The notes beneath the pieces were generated by a model that ran no database searches, was not told where the DNA came from, and saw only the letters and a program-made list of their open reading frames with translations. From Sacculina carcini (lineage: Eukaryota; Arthropoda; Thecostraca; Sacculinidae): a stretch of DNA of 64,000 nt. The position numbers were made by a program, and so were the translations under genes. Below, piece after piece: positions 50,515 through 60,311 of this stretch. The first letter of the stretch is position 1, and every line of letters starts with the position of its first letter. The stretch spans positions 2,517,871 to 2,581,870 of the forward strand of contig OU696585.1 of NCBI GenBank assembly GCA_916048095.2, read 5' to 3'.

Positions 50515-53500
50515 TACACAGACTACACACAAGCGTGAACACGTTCACGAACACGCACTTACTTAGAATCTCGTTCGACTATCAAAAGTCATTCAGTGCA
50601 TTTTTCGTTGAAATTGTTGCAAGCAGTGTCCATCAAGAACTAATATCGAAGAAAATGACGTCCCAAAAAAGACAGAGAAAAGATAGTTTGATGGCAAGAC
50701 GTTTTCATGGTGAAAATAGAATGTTTGTTGGTAAATTCACAGTGTTGAAAGCTAATAAACTGCTATTTTCTCGCAGACGATATGTGCTATTTTCCCGAGG
50801 AGGACAAATTGGCCAGCTACTTACTGGCATCGTCTGGCAAAGTGTATGTGGGCAGTCGTCGCTCTTACAAGGGTCGAAATTGGGCATTCGGCCAATACCA
50901 GCGTTACGTGCTGCCCGCCGTCGAGATGGCGCTGCGGTACTCATCTATCAAGGCAACCGACCGCGCCAACCCTGTGCGCGTTGTTCGCGCTCTCACCAAC
51001 CAGGTGCCCCCAGAAGTTTAAAAATTATATTCACTTCTATAAATGAAGAGCTTGTGTTTTTTTCATATACACATATATGGCTAAATTTTATCTAAACCAT
51101 ATGCATGACTAAATTATATTTGAATTATATGAAATATCTAGTTAAATATATTTAATTTCCCAAATTCTGTATGTGTCAAAGATTAAGAGTTTCTTAAATG
51201 TTATGTTTTCACTTTTTATATTGGTATTGATATAATTATACAGTGTTAAATTTGTGTTGGTCTGACACATACCGTATTTAATTCCATTCAATAAAACTTT
51301 CTGCAAATTTACCGTTGAACTACGTTCAACCCGTCTTTTTTTAAGTTTTGTGCAAAATGGTGGATGTAGTATAATAATGCTTGTATATTTCAACAAAACG
51401 CCACACAATTAAAAAAAAAATCAGTAATAAATAATAAATGGAATCACAACACCAAAAAAACAATCAAAAATGTGTTTTCTGTGCACGCAACTCGATGCAC
51501 ACATAAAACACACACGCACACACACACACACACATATATACAGACGAACACACAAGCTGATAAAAAACACATTTCTCATAATCCGCCGTGGTTTCTTTCA
51601 CAGCTGAACTCGAACGCTCACCGAGGGGTGCTGCAAGGTCGCTGGAATGGAAGTTACGAAGATGGTACCGCGCCGTGGGCCTGGACCGGCAGTGGCGCCA
51701 TATTCAAAGAGTATCTGAAGAACAGAGGAGAAAGCCCGGTGCTCTACGGACAGTGCTGGGTATTTTCGGCAATCTTGGTCACCGGTAAGTGCGCGCAGTG
51801 TTGAAGGCTATCCCTGTCCGAAATCACGCTAAAATCACCGAAAATCTCGACCAAAACTATTCGTCGAAATCTCTTTTGCAAATTCCCCTGGTTGAATTTC
51901 CCGGTGAATCACCGAATAAGCCTCCGATTATAATGTCGCAAAATCCTCGCTAAGATCTTCAGCAAACCTCCCGGTAAGATATTGACTAAAATCTCCATTA
52001 AATCCCAGCAAAACCATTGACTGAATCCCCGGAAGAATTCCAGGCAAATATTTCAGTCTGAATTGGGCGCAAAATCACCATAAGAACCATCATTTGCACA
52101 ACTTATTCTACGCCGTTTTGTGGAAATCATTGTATAATGGGTTGATTGTAATTGAAGATCGAATACACACAAAGCACTGTGAGGTTTCTTTGGAAAATTT
52201 CATTTTAAGTATCTTCGTGTCTGCGTGTGTGTGTGTATGTTTCCTCGCCGAGTTGATCTGGACACGATTGAGATCTACACATCTGCATCTTGCAGTTGAC
52301 ATAATTTTCTTCAAATTTCTCGCATTTGTCTTTGGATTTGTGACATGCACACATCGATACAACGTCTGAAAATCTTACATACCATTCTCTATGAATTTCC
52401 TTCGATCCGGTTGTGTGTATGCATCTGTGTATCTGTTTGTGTGTGTGTGTGTGTGTGTACCGTTAGCTTGTCGTGCTCTGGGCGTGCCATGTCGCAGTGT
52501 GACCAACTTCGATTCGGCCCACGACACGGACGGCACCCTCACCATCGACCATTTCTATGACGAGAATGGCAACAAGCTTGACGTGAGTTGAAGATCAACG
52601 AGAACTATGACAGCGCCACCAGAATTTGCATCAGCATTTATCACTTCCTATACCAGTGGTTCTTAACCTGTGGGGAATTCCCCACCGGTGGGGAATGGAA
52701 TAGTTGCCAAGTGGGAAGCTAAAGGATGGACAGCAGTACAAATGTGTGTTTTTATCAATTCAAATTTGTTAAAAAAATTGTTTCCAATGCCTCTGGACAT
52801 TTACTTTGATGTAACAACTGAATTTATTGAATTTATCAGCGCTGTTGTGGAAAATGAAGAGATGGCTCATTAAGAAGTGGAGAATCAGAGAAAAAAGGTC
52901 AAGAACCACAGTCCTATAATAATTTTTCTATAGCGCCATTGAATTACCAGCGCAAAAAGAGACATTCATAATATTCCCTATAAATCATAATAAAATTATA
53001 GTGAATGACAAATCACAGAAACACAACACTGACATGCAAACTCGAAAAGCAGACCTCACAAGCAAGACGGTGAGACAAAATCAAAATCTGTGCTGCAGCT
53101 GTGCAGTGAATGAGAAAAGAAGATACGAGATTAAAGAAGAAATACAGCAAATATTACTCCAATGAGCAGCGGCGTAGATTTGTGTCGAGGCTCGGGGGGA
53201 TGACAGCCATCATGTATTAGTGTTCAAGGTTGGCTCAGTGCTCAGTTGGTCAATTGCATGGGACTCTTTTAGGCAACACACATACCTCAATAAAAAGTAT
53301 ATTGCGTAAAGTATAATTTTTCACATGCTTATAATTTTTTACATTTTTCGTGTAATGAAATTTTTTTCCCATGCTGATTTTGATGGCAATATACCCTTCA
53401 ATGTACTTGACTAAGCAGAATTATCGGAGAATATAATTGCATATTCATACCCCCAGTCAATTTGTGGGGGGTATATATACCCCCCACACACCCCGAGGAT

Positions 53501-56500
53501 CCACTCCTATGCCAATGAGCGAAAAAATGACAGAAATACGACAGCACTTGACAGCATAACAATTCTTACTTCGTATATAGTTTGGTGGTTTATTAGTTTG
53601 GTGATGGTTTTGTTTGCAGAGAGGACCGAACGGTGATGCAAATGATTCCATCTGGAATTTCCATGTGTGGAGCGAGGCCTGGATGACACGTCCTGATCTA
53701 CCGCTGGGTTATGGTGGCTGGCAAGTGGTCGACGCAACGCCACAAGAAATGAGCGCTGGTGAGCTCGCCAATAATTGGCCTGTTTACCTAGACGTTCGAC
53801 GTGTTGTTGCTAGAGGATCCTAGTTTTCCCATAAGAAATTTGTCCCTTTACGGATTCATTATGTGTAGTTACTCGCAGATAACAGCACAACACACTTTGT
53901 ATTTGCACTCCCCACTGGTCAGAACGCAGCCAACACACAGGCCAACAGTCATTAGTACACTAACTCCTCACGCGCAACTAGCCTTACACATGCAGACAAA
54001 CATACATACACACTCGCATACACACACACCGCACGCGCCTTACACAGTATGTATACCGCCGGTAATCAGCTAGCGTCATCGTCACTTCGACCAATCACCG
54101 AGCAGAACCCGATCACACCACATTATGGTGATAAAATGTGTTATATTTATAAGTATTTCGCTCACCTCAATTCTCAAGATCAGTGGTTCTGTGGACAATA
54201 CCCCACTGGTGGGGAATAGAAGAGTTGCCAAGTGGAAATCTAAAGGTCGGACAGAACAGAACAACTATGTGTGTTTTTATCAATTCAAATTCGTTTATTT
54301 TTGTTTGTAATGATCTGTTGACATTAACATTGATATAACAACTGAATTTATTGAATTTATCAGCGCTGTGTTGTAAAATGAAGAGATGGCTCATAAAGAA
54401 GTGTGGAATCAGAGAAATAGGGTTGAGAACCACTGAATCAAATAATGATAGATAATGAATGATAGATAGATAAGATAATGAGCTGTCGTGTGACCGTGTG
54501 CATATTCACTGTCAAATATTTTCACTCAGTCACACGCGGTACAGTCTAGACCAGGGGCTCTTAACCGGTTGACGCTAAATGTGTAAGGATTCAAGAACAT
54601 TTGATTAAGAACATTTGATGTAACGAATTTCTTCCATTCCCTCGCCTCCTGCAAAGGCAGCACATTACATTAGAACGCTAAACCTAATCTAACCTAAAAT
54701 CTATGGAAAATATAGAAACTTTTTTGTACGTTTTTTAAGCGTTTTTCTTATAAATTAGCGTTTTTAATGTTCTTGAATCCTTACACATTTAGCCTAGACC
54801 CTCATAACCGGGGTGCGAGTCTGGTTTCTAAAGAGTGCGAGGAATCCGGTGAAAAAGAAAAGAAAATATATTTTTCACCGATGCTTGTGATTTTTTCTGA
54901 CATTTTGTCTTGCCGAGTCCACTAAAACAGTGTACGGCGAAATATTACGTCGTTTCTATTTTTGTCTTTTTCATGCTAGCTATAAATAATTCAGGAGGTG
55001 TGAGAACTGACTGCTAATTTGCAAAGGATGCGAACACAGAAAAAAATTAAGAATCAATTGTCTAAGACAGAACTTGTTAATGAATCATATAAATGGATAT
55101 ATAATTATATAAATTCTATAAATATCTGTTGATCAAATTATGTGCGTCAAGTGAAGATTTTCGGACATAAGATTAAAATAGCTTCCAATCATGATTTCAT
55201 GAATGCACATGCCATTTTATGTCAAACATATCCTAGATAAATAACCCTGAGTTATTACGGGTCATAATAATATAGTGTCTGTCTAAGAACAACAATTATA
55301 ACAAGAATAATTAAGTGTGCGTCTAAGAACAACATCGAAAAATTACAGCTGTGATGGATTTTGTATTTGCAAAAATTGACATCAATTGGCTCGGCTAATC
55401 GTCGCCTCACTTGCCTATCAATTGCAACGCGCTTACAATGATGTGTCGGGACACAGCTGGTCGTTTCGAGTGTGGTCCGTGTCCAGCGGTGGCCGTACGT
55501 CGAGGAGAGGTCGGTGTGGGCTTCGAGACTCCGTTCGTGTTCGCCGAAGTCAACGCCGATGTGGTGCACTGGATCAAGGACAAGGAGAGTGACTGGGGGT
55601 TCTCCAAGATGTACGACAACAAGACTCGGTGAGCTGTGTCAGACGGAGGTTTAGTGCGATTAATTGGCCACGACTTTGGCTGTAAACAGTGGCGGATCCA
55701 GAGTGCAATTTTGGGAGGGGCTGAAATAATTTGGGGGGCTGAAATTTGAGAGCGTTGAGTCATTAGGCAACGAATTTGTGATAATGCTTCTATCAACAAA
55801 TTCTACAGACATATATTTTTATTGACCTCTTTTAATAAACCTCTTGGTTATGAGGAGTTGATGGAAACATTTTGGGGACTTTCAGCTCCCTGAGCCCCCC
55901 TCTGGATCCGCCAGTGCCTGCAAACGATGCTGAGGAATTCTATAAGAAATTCTATCGCGTTTTCCAGCCGATCTTTAGCACTAGTGAGTGAAAATATATG
56001 TTGAAATAATAAAGGAGCCCAATAATATTTAAGCGGATATTTATAGACACATGCAGCTTATCAAGCCATATTTAATTGATTTAATTGATGGCTGAAATTT
56101 GTTTGCATGCTAAATTTCAGTGTTGGCTCACTGATTTTGACGCAAAAACTAGAAGACAATATGATTGACTTCAATGAAGATGAAGAGGACATCACCCTCA
56201 AGTACAAGGTAAACACAATACCCAACTTTTAATTGATAGATAAACCAAATTAATGAGAGGAGCGGAAACGACATGGACCAATGAGCAATAATAATAAATG
56301 TTGATTAGTCATTCCATGATGAAAGATGTACCGCAGGTAACATTGTATAGAGGCAGTATAGTATACAGTGTAGTGGTTTTTAACCTTTTTTCTCTGATTC
56401 TCCACTTCTTAATTAGACATCTCTTCATTTTCCACATAACAGCGCTGATAAATTCAATAAGTTCAGTTGTTACATCAAAGTAAATTTCAAGAGGTAATTA

Positions 56501-59500
56501 GAAATATAAATAAACGAATTTAAACTGTTAAAACATATTTGCCCTTCTGTCCGACATTAAGCTTCCCACTTGACAACTCTTCCATTCCCCACCAGTGGGG
56601 AATTCCCCACAGGTTGAGAACCACTGGTGTAGAGAGCCGATATAGCCCCTGAATAGAACCAAAATGGAGTGGAACTTTGCCGCCCCTGACAGCAGAAGCT
56701 CGTGTCGATGGTATACTTGCAAAATGAGCCATAATAGATGAATTGCGAAAAGAATGAAACAGATGATATAAAAGAAAGATATGATAAAGAAGAATGCCCA
56801 TGTACAGAATGAACACCCAGACACAATATCAATGCGCACGTACGAGAACAATTTACGATCGCCTCACTTAGTAAAGCGCAGAAAAATTGGGATTCAATTA
56901 AATGCGGAGTATTCTGATTGAGCTATGCACCATCTATAGCAGGGGTTCTTAATCGGGGCTGCGAGAACTGACTTCTGATTTGAAAAGAGTGCGAACATGT
57001 GGACTGTGTGGTGTAGTGGTAGCACACCCGCCTCACAAGCGGGAGGTCCGTGGTTCGAGACCCGGCGGAGCAGAATTTCTTGGGCGGATTCTATAATCCA
57101 ACAGCCCCTTTCCACCCAGCAGTAAATGGGTACCAGATATCAGTCATGTGTTGTGTCATGAATTCTTGGGAGGTGACCCTCTCTAATACGTCTTCCGTCC
57201 TTGTGACGTCATAGCTTGGAGAGGGTCGGTTCTGCGGTGGCAGCGACCTGCACGGTGCACACCTGTGTGTGTTCATAAGCTTCGACTTCTTCCTGTGTAC
57301 TTAGGTCTGTGTACGCAGCTGTCACTTGGGCCTTTAGCCTTTAACACTTTTAACACTGAAAAAAGTTAAGAACCTCTGTTCTATAGATATTCTCCAGTTC
57401 TGGTTTCAATTCATTCCGACTCTGGACTGGTTCAAAGAGCGGATCACACACTTCAGTTCATTTTCTTCAACGTCCTTATCTAACCACTTCGCCACAAACG
57501 TACACGCGCGTGTGTGTGTGTGTGTGTGTGATGTCAGTATGCCGAAGGAACAGAGATGGAGAGGGTAGCAATGATGAACGCGGTGAGAGCCACCAAAGAG
57601 GCACATCGGCTCTTCGACTACGCCGGCGAGAAAGAGAAGGATGTGGTGCTGGACCTGGTCGACGTGGAGTCAGTGATGATTGGACAGCCTCTACCAATCA
57701 CAATCAATCTCAAGGTGAGATACAACGAGTCTGCATGCTAGCCTGTTGAGACTATAGGGTGCGCCACGTTTGGAGACTTCAGTGACGTTTTGTCCGAGTA
57801 GAACTGAAAAAAAAATTTGATATGAAATGAAATTTTTTTTAACTGAACACTTTTTAATGTTCTTCAAATATATTATGGTATCAGCACTGGCTGCCTTCTT
57901 ATATTCAGCCACTAGCTCATTTGACACTGCGTCGAATGCTTGACAGAATTTGAGCGACAAAACGAGGACAATTTCGGCCATTGTTCACGCTGATACGTGC
58001 TATTATAATGGCATCAGGGCTCACACAATTCTTCACCGAGCGCTCAAATTTGAGATGAAACCGCATGCTGGTAAAATATCCATACATGCATATATATATA
58101 ATACATATTGTATTGAATTGTATTGAAAATTCGTATACAAGCATAATCTTTTCATGTGTATGAAAAAAATAATGAAATTGATTGTGTCGGTTGATAATTT
58201 TGCTATAAATGAAAAATTTGGCATGAATTACTGGGCTTTGCTTGCTGAAATCGCTTTGTAAAATTGTAGACGAACGAAGATTGGCAACAATTATGCGTGC
58301 GTGCTGTGGTTTCAGAGAGGACGGAACAATTGGAAATATTGACCAAGAACTACATGGACAAACTGGTCGAGTATTGTGTGGTGAAGGTTTTCACGATATG
58401 CAAGGTGGTGGAGACTAGGCAGGCATTGAGTGCCGAGGACGACTTCCAGATCGCCAAACCCAAGCTGAAGATCCAGGTGTATATTATATACACTCATGTA
58501 GGTACAAACGGCCGGGGAGGTTAATATTTGTTGAGGGACCCGTTGTCTCACGCATGATATTGAAATTTATCATAAAGTAGCGCATTAAACTACCGTCAGT
58601 CCCCAGGAGACCGAGGGGCTGCTCGTAACTGCATTTTCACAAAGTGGGACTTCTATTATAATGGTGCTTTATTTATAATTGGGCCCCAATCACGGACCTC
58701 GGAGGCGGGTTCATAAGACCTCGCGTCGGCTCTGATAGTTTCAACCATTTCCTGTGTGGGATGGATATGACAACCAGAGTGATCATATTTCCGATTGCTG
58801 TTTGCTTCTGTAACAGGTTCATCCTGAAAAGCTTAGCGTTGGCGACCAGCTGTATGTTAAATTTTCGCTGAAGAACCCACTGCAGTACGTTCTCACCGAT
58901 CTTGTGTTGCGCTACGAAATCAGCGGACTGCTGGACCCGCAAGCTGTCAAACTTCCCAGGTGAGTGGGGATTTGATAACATCTCACACACATACATACAC
59001 ACATACATACATACAAACACGCTGCTTCAGTCTCACATTTCTCATATTTCTGATACACTGTGGTATTCAACAAAGCACATCTCAACAAGCTATTATCTTA
59101 ATTCATGTTAGAACATTTTTTTTCACTGGAAATTGACGGAAACATGATTGAGCTTTATTTCAAATATCATCATAGCTTAATATCATCATAATATTTGCTG
59201 AGGAAAATGTTTCAAATCTCGAAATTTCCTCAATTATTTGTTCATAGCAAATAGTAGCTCTGGTGTTTTACTGCTCAGATATTTAAATATTCACACTCGA
59301 ATGTTGTATTTTCTTAGTATGATGCACAAATGTAATCGGACGATACTGTCAACTATTTGGGATAGTCGACCAAATTTGACAGGACCGATTTGGTGAATTC
59401 CGCAACCATCTCACTTGGTGATTTTCTCTGTCCAGTTCGGTCGCCGCGTCCGGCGAGTTCAACTACAGCACGAATTTCAAGCTGAACAAGGCTGGCAGTT

Positions 59501-59577
59501 TTAGACTCGTGGCCAACTTTGAATGTCGCCAGTTGATCGACATCGACGCCGGACGATCACTGAAAGTTTCCGAATGA
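42498..59577 (+). CDS. TGM: Transglutaminase, complete gene
   Basis: Ca2+-dependent protein-glutamine gamma-glutamyltransferase, which in arthropod hemolymph cross-links clot proteins. Fifteen exons: 42498-42519, 43453-43683, 44276-44406, 45517-45649, 50777-51003, 51604-51784, 52467-52582, 53620-53758, 55457-55628, 56121-56208, 57538-57714, 57947-58070, 58316-58476, 58817-58959, 59436-59577. Every phase fits and the product is 728 residues, normal for the family. Domains in order: N-terminal beta-sandwich ([17 protein letters not shown]), catalytic core with Cys in YGQCWVF, His in [11 protein letters not shown] and Asp in VVDATPQE, then [14 protein letters not shown], an acidic DFNEDEED near the Ca2+ region, and two C-terminal beta-barrels ([34 protein letters not shown]). 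No signal peptide is seen. Exon 1 codes for only seven residues (MLRSRTS plus one base) and is the least certain. Confidence 0.95.
42520..43452 (+). other. Transglutaminase intron 1
   Basis: AT-rich. TTCTTCTTC/AACTCT-rich pyrimidine tracts at 42640-42790. No other exon seen. Confidence 0.5.
44430..44600 (+). mobile_element. tRNA-derived SINE, family B
   Basis: Same build as 9,607-9,775: ATGGCTCAGTAGCTTAGAC (A-box region), GGTTCGAATCC (B box), CCTCCGCTTGAGTCTACCGG, TGTAGATGGGCGCACAGTGG. It begins within 30 bases of the donor of the exon ending at 44406. Confidence 0.8.
44625..44990 (+). mobile_element. LINE ORF2 C-terminal fragment with zinc knuckle
   Basis: Plus-strand frame: [41 protein letters not shown]. 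The C-x2-C-x9-H-x4-C-type cluster and LARLR..H motif are typical of the end of jockey-like LINE ORF2 proteins. It directly follows the family-B SINE, so the two may form one mobile unit. Confidence 0.85.
45222..45425 (+). repeat. Three-way-junction repeat, copy 4
   Basis: ATCTATTATTAATTACAGGC, CATGGG, GAGTGCAGGCACT, GCCACCATGCGGTGAC, CCCAT, then a purine-rich tail with GTTCGAAAAGGAAATAATTC and AATAAATAACAATAACCAAT. It lies in transglutaminase intron 3. Confidence 0.8.
45690..45893. mobile_element. MITE-like element with GGCGCC ends
   Basis: Left GTGGCGCCAAGGAGGATC, right ATCCTGGCGCCGCCTATG, interior with CCCCACCCAAAATCCTGACC and AGTTCGTCATGTTTCGCCAA. Confidence 0.7.
46005..46265 (+). mobile_element. 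hAT-like MITE (CCACTTCTTAAT family), copy 1
   Basis: Termini CAGTGGTTCTTGACC and GGTTAAGAACCACTG are inverted. The flanks GTGTAGAC (45997-46004) and GTGTAGAT (46266-46273) form an 8-bp target duplication with one change, as expected for hAT transposition. No ORF is inside. Confidence 0.88.
46412..46616 (+). mobile_element. 5' LTR of Ty3/gypsy-like element
   Basis: 205-bp direct repeat beginning TGTTATGGAGCTGACAACTC and ending CTACGTTGTAACA. I count seven differences from the copy at 49,674-49,878. A TGGCGACGAGGATGG stretch two bases after it is the likely tRNA primer-binding site. Confidence 0.93.
46829..48103 (+). pseudogene. Gag fused in frame to RNase H remnant (LTR retrotransposon)
   Basis: The 424-residue open frame starts with Gag ([35 protein letters not shown]) and carries two CCHC knuckles, [14 protein letters not shown] and [14 protein letters not shown]. 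At about residue 310 it passes straight into the start of RNase H ([20 protein letters not shown], then [28 protein letters not shown]). The protease and reverse transcriptase that normally lie between are absent. Stop codons follow at 48101 and beyond, so the element cannot make its own polymerase. Confidence 0.9.
48104..48379 (+). pseudogene. Pol linker region with stop codons
   Basis: Reads as the end of RNase H and the linker ([13 protein letters not shown], then [20 protein letters not shown]) interrupted by at least three in-frame stops before the integrase frame. Confidence 0.75.
48380..49666 (+). pseudogene. Integrase domain of the LTR retrotransposon, open frame
   Basis: The 428-residue open frame holds an HHCC zinc region ([30 protein letters not shown]) and the DDE core: Asp in LHVDHAI, Asp in [10 protein letters not shown], Glu in [14 protein letters not shown] chromodomain-less C-terminus ends in an [11 protein letters not shown]-like tail. 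The frame is intact although upstream Pol is broken. Marked pseudogene because the element as a whole is defective. Confidence 0.9.
49674..49878 (+). mobile_element. 3' LTR of Ty3/gypsy-like element
   Basis: 205 bp matching the 5' LTR with seven differences, preceded by the polypurine tract AGGGGGAGG at 49665-49673. No clean target duplication: the nearest match is ATAC, offset by one base at the right. Confidence 0.93.
51805..52085. repeat. Degenerate tandem repeat with AAAATC..CC(GG) words
   Basis: CACCGAAAATCTC, AAAATCCTCGC, AAAATCTCCATT, TCCCCGGAAGAATT and similar words recur about every 20-30 bases in transglutaminase intron 6. An old array, boundaries unclear. Confidence 0.45.
52654..52911 (-). 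mobile_element. hAT-like MITE (CCACTTCTTAAT family), copy 2
   Basis: Termini CAGTGGTTCTTAACC and GGTCAAGAACCACAG. Flanks TCCTATAC and TCCTATAA form an 8-bp duplication with one change. Interior in opposite orientation to copy 1. Confidence 0.88.
53170..53515 (-). mobile_element. MITE-like repeat with TATACCCCC palindrome, copy 4
   Basis: Starts GCGGCGTAGATTTGTGTCGA and ends with a longer perfect palindrome of 24 bases at 53464-53487 (G-run, TATATATA, C-run), then GGATCCACTCCTATGCC. Four copies with the same order define the family. Confidence 0.78.
53759..54180 (+). other. Transglutaminase intron 8, left part
   Basis: Short CACA runs around 54000-54030; no element recognised. Confidence 0.5.
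54181..54435 (-). mobile_element. hAT-like MITE (CCACTTCTTAAT family), copy 3
   Basis: Termini CAGTGGTTCTGTGGAC (mutated) and GGTTGAGAACCACTG; interior CCACTGGTGGGGAATAGAAG, GAAGAGATGGCTCATAAAGA as in copies 1, 2 and 4. Confidence 0.82.
54552..55062. mobile_element. hAT-like MITE with a second MITE nested inside
   Basis: Outer left end CAGGGGCTCTTAACCGG, continuing after the insert as AACCGGGGTGCGAGTCTGG. Interior TTACGTCGTTTCTATTTTTG and AGCTATAAATAATTCAGGAG, right end AAAATTAAGAATCAATTG. The nested element lies at 54,574-54,793. Confidence 0.7.
54574..54793 (+). mobile_element. 222-bp MITE with 28-bp terminal inverted repeats, copy 3 (nested)
   Basis: Ends GCTAAATGTGTAAGGATTCA and TGAATCCTTACACATTTAGC. 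Same interior as at 31,624 (CCCTCGCCTCCTGCAAAGGC). It splits the outer hAT-like element between duplicated AACCGG sequences. Confidence 0.88.
55063..55456 (+). other. Transglutaminase intron 8, right part
   Basis: AT-rich, nothing recognised; ends at the GGGACACAG acceptor. Confidence 0.5.
55690..55918. mobile_element. MITE with CAGTGGCGGATCCAGAG terminal inverted repeats
   Basis: Left CAGTGGCGGATCCAGAG and right CTCTGGATCCGCCAGTG are perfect inverted repeats of 17 bases around a 195-base non-coding interior. It lies about 60 bases after the exon ending at 55628. Confidence 0.88.
56371..56625 (+). mobile_element. hAT-like MITE (CCACTTCTTAAT family), copy 4
   Basis: Left TAGTGGTTTTTAACC, right GGTTGAGAACCACTG, flanks containing GTGTAG on both sides. 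Interior CCACTTCTTAATTAGACATC to CCACCAGTGGGGAATTCCCC. Confidence 0.85.
57002..57335 (+). mobile_element. tRNA-Val-derived SINE, family A, inside a hAT-like element
   Basis: The head GTGTGGTGTAGTGGTAGCAC, CCGCCTCACAAGCGGGAGG, GTGGTTCGAGACCCGGCGG is the best tRNA-like head in the window. The SINE splits an element with left end CAGGGGTTCTTAATCGGG (56940) and right end AAGTTAAGAACCTCTG (57365-57380). Confidence 0.88.
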
Positions 59578-60005
59578 GTCCCCAACGAAAATCGACCCTC
59601 ACTGGTCCTCAGTGTTTGGACCTGTCGGACGGGACTAAACCATCCACCTAGAAATCTCGAGTATAAAGCTGAAAAACGTGTACGCATATCACTCTGCTTA
59701 TGTCGTCTTATAACAGCCTACTGTGTAAACTTTGAATTCCTGTAACAAGACGAAACAGGTATATATTAAGCCGCAGCAGCAGATGAGACGAACGAAAAAT
59801 TATATAATGATATAACACAACGTACAACTAATCCAACGCACAATAACCTCTCACACCACGCTAACACTCACAAACAACCATCCCAACACACACCACCGAC
59901 ACAACTGCCCGATCTCACTGACACACACTTGCTCACATCCCTAAGCGATCAGAGTGCCAATCCACAACGCACATATTCTCACAATTCCTTTGAAGTTATA
60001 TATAG

Positions 60006-60011
60006 AATAAA
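60006..60011 (+). terminator. Polyadenylation signal of transglutaminase, proximal
   Basis: AATAAA about 430 bases after the transglutaminase stop codon. Confidence 0.5.
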
Positions 60012-60114
60012 TACAAATTTAACATCTACATCGCACTCTGTGAAATATCTATCTGTTTTATACTACATACTATATATATTACGGTGGTAGCATTGATTTA
60101 TGATGTCCTGATGG

Positions 60115-60120
60115 AATAAA
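60115..60120 (+). terminator. Polyadenylation signal of transglutaminase, distal
   Basis: AATAAA followed about 20-30 bases later by the T/GT-rich TTTCACGTGTCATATATTGT. It is about 190 bases from the chitin synthase stop codon on the other strand. Confidence 0.5.
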
Positions 60121-60311
60121 AACAAAGCCTGCTTTCACGTGTCATATATTGTCATTCATTTCGGCATATCATCAATATGCAAATTCACTACGTTCCAGCC
60201 ACGTTCGCATTGAACGGTGCGAAACAAACGAAGACTTTCACACTTCAACAGCAGCGTTTCAATGTAAAATAGGAGAAAATCACAGTTTGCTGGTCCCGTT
60301 GCTTGAACGGA

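Noticed and set aside
51472-51804. Stand-alone 110-residue ORF
   Set aside because: Its second half is the transglutaminase exon with the active-site Cys; the first half is the CA-rich intron end.
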